Shown: positions 61,358 through 64,000 of the stretch, one piece after another
How the letters are laid out: each line of letters starts with the position of its first letter
Numbering within the stretch: the first letter of the stretch is position 1
Assembly: GCA_017484285.1 (NCBI GenBank)
Contig: JAFUTH010000015.1
Coordinates: forward strand, 302,134-366,133
Source: Treponema sp.
GTDB lineage: Bacteria > Spirochaetota > Spirochaetia > Treponematales > Treponemataceae
DNA length: 64,000 nucleotides
Direction of reading: 5' to 3'
Notes under the pieces: model-generated
Told to the model about the DNA's origin: nothing
The model's database searches: none
Seen by the model: the letters and a program-made list of their open reading frames with translations, nothing else
Made by a program: the position numbers and the translations under genes

Positions 61358-61438
61358 CTCACAGAGCAAAAGAGGTCACAGAGATTTTCTGTTTGCAATG
61401 CAAAAACAACTCTCTGTGTGCTCCGTGCGCTCTGTGAG
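61358..61438 (+). repeat. Long hairpin upstream of mgtC-like gene (dispersed repeat, copy 2)
   Basis: CTCACAGAGC (61358-61367) pairs with GCTCTGTGAG (61429-61438); the interior has GTCACAGAGA and CTCTCTGTG as in copy 1 at 29423-29495. Here no U-run follows; the GAGGGGAG that serves the next gene begins in the 3' arm. It lies between the antiporter stop and the ATG at 61450. Confidence 0.7.
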
Positions 61439-61449
61439 GGGAGATAAAA

Positions 61450-62166
61450 ATGATTACAGACCCGATTGCCCAACTGCTCGGCGCATGGTCGGCACAACTC
61501 ACCGCCTACTCCACCTTTTTCCGCATCGTGCTTTCGGTGCTGCTTTCCGCGCTCATCGGCTGGGAACGCTCCAGCAAACGCCACTCGGCGGGATTCCGCA
61601 CATTCATGGTCGTCACGCTCTCGGGTACGGTCGTCATGCTCATCGACTTGTACTTAAACAGCATTTTCGGCGGGCAATTTTTCCTGCTTTCCGCCCTTGC
61701 GATTGTCTCGGCGGCACGAATCGCCACCCGCACGCTCTTTTTCAGCTCTCGAAACCAAATCATGGGGCTGACCACCGCCGTTTCGCTCTGGGGAAGCTGC
61801 ATTTTGGGTCTTGCGATTGGCGCGGGCTTGTACACGATTACCGCGCTCACCTTCTTCACGCTGCTTTTGTGCCTTTCAAAACTTCCCGCGCTCGAATTCT
61901 ACCTCAAAAACCGCTCGAATCACTTTGAAATTCATTTGGAACTCAAAAACAGCCTCAACTTGCAGAATTTCGTCACCACTATCCGAAAACTCGGGCTCAC
62001 AATCGACGCAATCGAAATGAACCCCGCCTACGCAAATTCAGGATTGAGCGTTTATTCCATCGCGATTTCGATTTCAAGCGCGGAACTCAAAAAATACAAA
62101 ACGCACAAAGAAATCATCGACGCACTCTCAACGCTCGACTATATTTATCACATAGAGGAAATTTAA
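61450..62166 (+). CDS. MgtC/SapB-family inner membrane protein
   Basis: 238 residues. Four to five hydrophobic segments in the first 140 residues with SALIGWERSSKRHSAGFRTF then MVVTLSGTVVMLI, the MgtC/SapB signature; the C-terminal 90 residues are soluble and ACT-like in pattern. The family is linked to Mg2+ limitation and to modulation of F-type ATP synthase in pathogens, but many members have no known function. GGGGAG lies 8 bases before the ATG, at the foot of a long hairpin. Confidence 0.88.
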   Translation: MITDPIAQLLGAWSAQLTAYSTFFRIVLSVLLSALIGWERSSKRHSAGFRTFMVVTLSGTVVMLIDLYLNSIFGGQFFLLSALAIVSAARIATRTLFFSSRNQIMGLTTAVSLWGSCILGLAIGAGLYTITALTFFTLLLCLSKLPALEFYLKNRSNHFEIHLELKNSLNLQNFVTTIRKLGLTIDAIEMNPAYANSGLSVYSIAISISSAELKKYKTHKEIIDALSTLDYIYHIEEI

Positions 62167-62168
62167 AA

Positions 62169-63707
62169 ATGAACATTCTTGATGAAATCGTCGCACAACG
62201 AAAAAAAGACATCGCCGAAAAATCCGTCACTTTAGGCTTTCAAATTCCAGAAAAACGCACACGAGGAATCACGCCCTTCATTCCAAAAGGAAAAAAAGGC
62301 GTAATTCTTGAAATAAAACGCGCTTCTCCAAGCAAAGGAAGCATCGCACCACAACTGAACGCAGGAGAGACCGCAAAAGCCTACTCCAATGCTGGAACGA
62401 GCGCAATTTCCGTGCTCACCGAAGAGCATTGGTTCAAAGGAAATTTAGAAGATTTACAGAACGCATGCCGCGCTGTTGACGAATACGCTTCTGCGCACAG
62501 AACAACGCCGCCCGCCATTCTCCGCAAAGATTTTTTGCTCTCAGCCGAAGAAATAGAAGTCGCGTATCGCTGTGGAGCTGATGCCGTTCTTTTGATTGCC
62601 CGCATTTTGGACACAAACACAATGATTTCGATGGCAAAAAAATGCGAAGAATTGGGAATCACCGCGCTCATTGAGCTTCGTCTTGAAGAAGATTTACAGA
62701 AACTTTCCGAAGTGGTCAAGGTCGTGAACACCGATTTTATCGTCTGCGGAGTGAACGCGCGCGACCTTAAAAATTTCTCAATCGACTTGCTCACCCCCGC
62801 CGCGCTCATGCAAGAAATCAAGGCAATCGCAGGGGAAAACGCACGGGTCGTCTTTGAAAGCGGAATCCGCACCCCCGAAGCCGCCCGATTTGCAGGAAGC
62901 CTCGGATTTTCGGCAATGCTCTTAGGCGAAGCCGCCGCAAAAAATCCAAGTGAGGCGGGAACGCTCGTCTCCGCATTTACAGAAAGCTCTGAAACAGAAA
63001 ACGCAAAAGCATGGAACATCTACGCGCAAAAATTACAAACAAAACGAAAAACGGGAAGAAAAACGCCCTTTGTAAAAATCTGCGGGCTTACGAACGAAAA
63101 AGATGCGCTCAAAGCCGCATCGCTCGGAGCGGATTTTTTGGGCTTCATCTTTTGGGAAAAATCTCCGCGCAAAGTAAATCCAACGGAACTTCCGAAGATT
63201 GTCTGTGCCCTCAAAGAAGCAGGCTTGCGCGAAAAAGTGCGGCTCGTCGGAGTCATCGTTGACACGGACACAAGCGATGCAGAAAATGCCTACGCCGCGC
63301 TCAAAAACGGCGACCTCGATTTCATTCAGCTTCACGGCTGTGCAGCACGCTTCACCAAAAAAGAACTTCCCCACTACGCTGTCGTCAATGTGTCAGGCGA
63401 AGAAGATATAGAAAAAATCGATGAAATCCGCCAGAGAGGAGAGCCACGGATCTTAATCGACGCAAAGGTCGGAGCAATGCCAGGCGGAACGGGGGAGCGA
63501 ATCGCCGACCTGCTCGTAGAAAAAGTGAGCCAAAAAACAAAACTCTGGCTCGCAGGCGGAATCACTCAAGAAAATGTCAGTGAAATCGTCGCGCGATTTG
63601 AGCCAGAGCTTATCGATGTGGCAAGCGGAGTTGAAAGTGAGCCAGGAATAAAAGATCACGAAAAGATGGAAAAACTCTTTCAAAAACTTGCATCTGCTCA
63701 TTTCTGA
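62169..63707 (+). CDS. trpCF: Indole-3-glycerol-phosphate synthase fused to phosphoribosylanthranilate isomerase
   Basis: 512 residues. TrpC part (about 1-265): GVILEIKRASPSKGSI, ILRKDFLLSAEEIEVAYRCG, FIVCGVNARDLKNF and VVFESGIRTPEAARFAGSLG. TrpF part (about 295-510): FVKICGLTNEKDALKAASLG, FWEKSPRKV, DFIQLHG and LAGGITQENVSEI. The two enzymes carry out consecutive steps of tryptophan synthesis, fused here as in Enterobacteria. Starts two bases after the mgtC-like stop. No other trp gene lies in the window. Confidence 0.96.
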   Translation: MNILDEIVAQRKKDIAEKSVTLGFQIPEKRTRGITPFIPKGKKGVILEIKRASPSKGSIAPQLNAGETAKAYSNAGTSAISVLTEEHWFKGNLEDLQNACRAVDEYASAHRTTPPAILRKDFLLSAEEIEVAYRCGADAVLLIARILDTNTMISMAKKCEELGITALIELRLEEDLQKLSEVVKVVNTDFIVCGVNARDLKNFSIDLLTPAALMQEIKAIAGENARVVFESGIRTPEAARFAGSLGFSAMLLGEAAAKNPSEAGTLVSAFTESSETENAKAWNIYAQKLQTKRKTGRKTPFVKICGLTNEKDALKAASLGADFLGFIFWEKSPRKVNPTELPKIVCALKEAGLREKVRLVGVIVDTDTSDAENAYAALKNGDLDFIQLHGCAARFTKKELPHYAVVNVSGEEDIEKIDEIRQRGEPRILIDAKVGAMPGGTGERIADLLVEKVSQKTKLWLAGGITQENVSEIVARFEPELIDVASGVESEPGIKDHEKMEKLFQKLASAHF

Positions 63708-63733
63708 CAATAATCATACAGTTTACTATTACT

Positions 63734-63762
63734 TACGGTCGAGATTTTGTATCTCAACCGTA
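63734..63762. other. Hairpin downstream of trpCF
   Basis: TACGGTcGAGAT pairs with ATCTCaACCGTA around TTTTGT. A second stem, GGCAGG-CAT-CCTGCC, is at 63816-63830. Neither has a clear U-run. The stretch 63708-63860 otherwise shows no gene. Confidence 0.45.
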
Positions 63763-63860
63763 GTATTCCTTATAAAACTCAAAAAGGATTTGTTTCAGCA
63801 GGAATCCCACGGGATGGCAGGCATCCTGCCTCCGGGGCAAAATCACAAACCACCCGTCAA

Positions 63861-64000
63861 TGAAGTGCACCCCAAAAGTTAGACATAAAGTTTAATTTTG
63901 GAGGTGCATTTTTTATGTCCAAATACACAGAAGCTTTTAAGATGTCAGTTATAAAAAAACATCTTGAAGAAGAAATACCTGTAAGGCAATTATCAAGAGA
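63861..64000 (+). mobile_element. Left end of an IS3-family (IS150-like) insertion sequence, cut by window edge
   Basis: The segment beginning TGAAGTGCACCCCAAAAGTT at 63861 is a typical IS3-family terminal repeat (TG start, ACCCCAAAA core), followed by a short leader and a transposase ORF. The right end and target duplication lie beyond the window. Confidence 0.7.
63915..64000 (+). CDS. IS3-family transposase OrfA, N-terminal part
   Basis: ATG 63915, preceded by GGAGGTG at 63900-63906. MSKYTEAFKMSVIKKHLEEE then IPVRQLSR matches the start of the Transposase_8 helix-turn-helix subunit. The rest is beyond the window, so integrity is unknown. Confidence 0.75.
   Translation, partial: MSKYTEAFKMSVIKKHLEEEIPVRQLSR

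Overview
The window looks like chromosome from a spirochaete of the genus Treponema, or a close relative. Reasons: a cytidylate kinase fused to ribosomal protein S1, a 908-residue GreA with a large N-terminal helical region, a spirochaete-style flagellar block (FlbB-like, FliK, FlgD, FlgE) whose FlgE has Lys165 and Cys178 where T. denticola FlgE forms its lysinoalanine cross-link, a hexokinase, and relaxed spirochaetal lipoboxes. This is a family-level judgement made without database searches; the species is not determined.

Layout. (1) 1-7.5 kb: the 3' part of an HrpA-type DEAH helicase, a long bidirectional hairpin, then a three-gene ABC importer (binding protein, fused double permease, ATPase with a large insertion). 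(2) 7.5-10 kb: an AT-rich patch of broken genes: an ATPase pseudogene bracketed by two palindromic repeats, and a frameshifted Abi-family gene bracketed by two copies of an acyltransferase tail. (3) 10-28 kb: a surface polysaccharide locus, all on the minus strand. It has two parts: four genes at 14.5-10 kb (two GT4, one GT2, a Wzy-like polymerase) and a tightly coupled nine-gene operon at 28.0-19.4 kb (GT2, flippase, DegT aminotransferase, class I aminotransferase, ATP-grasp enzyme, LicD, FrhB-type iron-sulfur protein, TagD-like cytidylyltransferase). Between them sit an AAA-ATPase/PD-(D/E)XK protein and a 990-residue YobI-like membrane P-loop NTPase, both candidate defence or conflict genes. 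A divergent XRE-type regulator and a palindromic operator-like repeat lie at the operon head. (4) 28.5-29.5 kb: a PIN toxin-antitoxin pair, short repeats and a large terminator hairpin. (5) 29.5-33.7 kb: flagellar hook genes with two good sigma-28 promoter matches. (6) 33.7-42 kb: a secreted metalloprotease with a probable beta-rich C-terminus, hexokinase, a UvrD-type helicase, a GH18-type protein, a lipoprotein and tRNA-Arg(UCU). (7) 42-56 kb: a long minus-strand housekeeping run: lipoprotein, TPR protein, sigma-54 activator, cmk-rpsA, rluB-type synthase, scpB, scpA, folK, recA, three conserved envelope/TPR proteins and rpe. (8) 56-64 kb, plus strand: TPR protein, greA, a cation:proton antiporter, an MgtC/SapB protein, fused trpC-trpF, and the left end of an IS3-type insertion sequence cut by the window edge.

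The most interesting points are the XRE-controlled polysaccharide operon with an unusual enzyme set (TagD, LicD, ATP-grasp, two aminotransferases, FrhB), the YobI-like/AAA-nuclease insertion within the locus, a near-perfect three-way-junction inverted repeat between recA and folK, repeat-bracketed gene cassettes, a dispersed long hairpin family, and several genes with either a -10 box almost touching the start codon (leaderless candidates) or a ribosome binding site buried in a hairpin.
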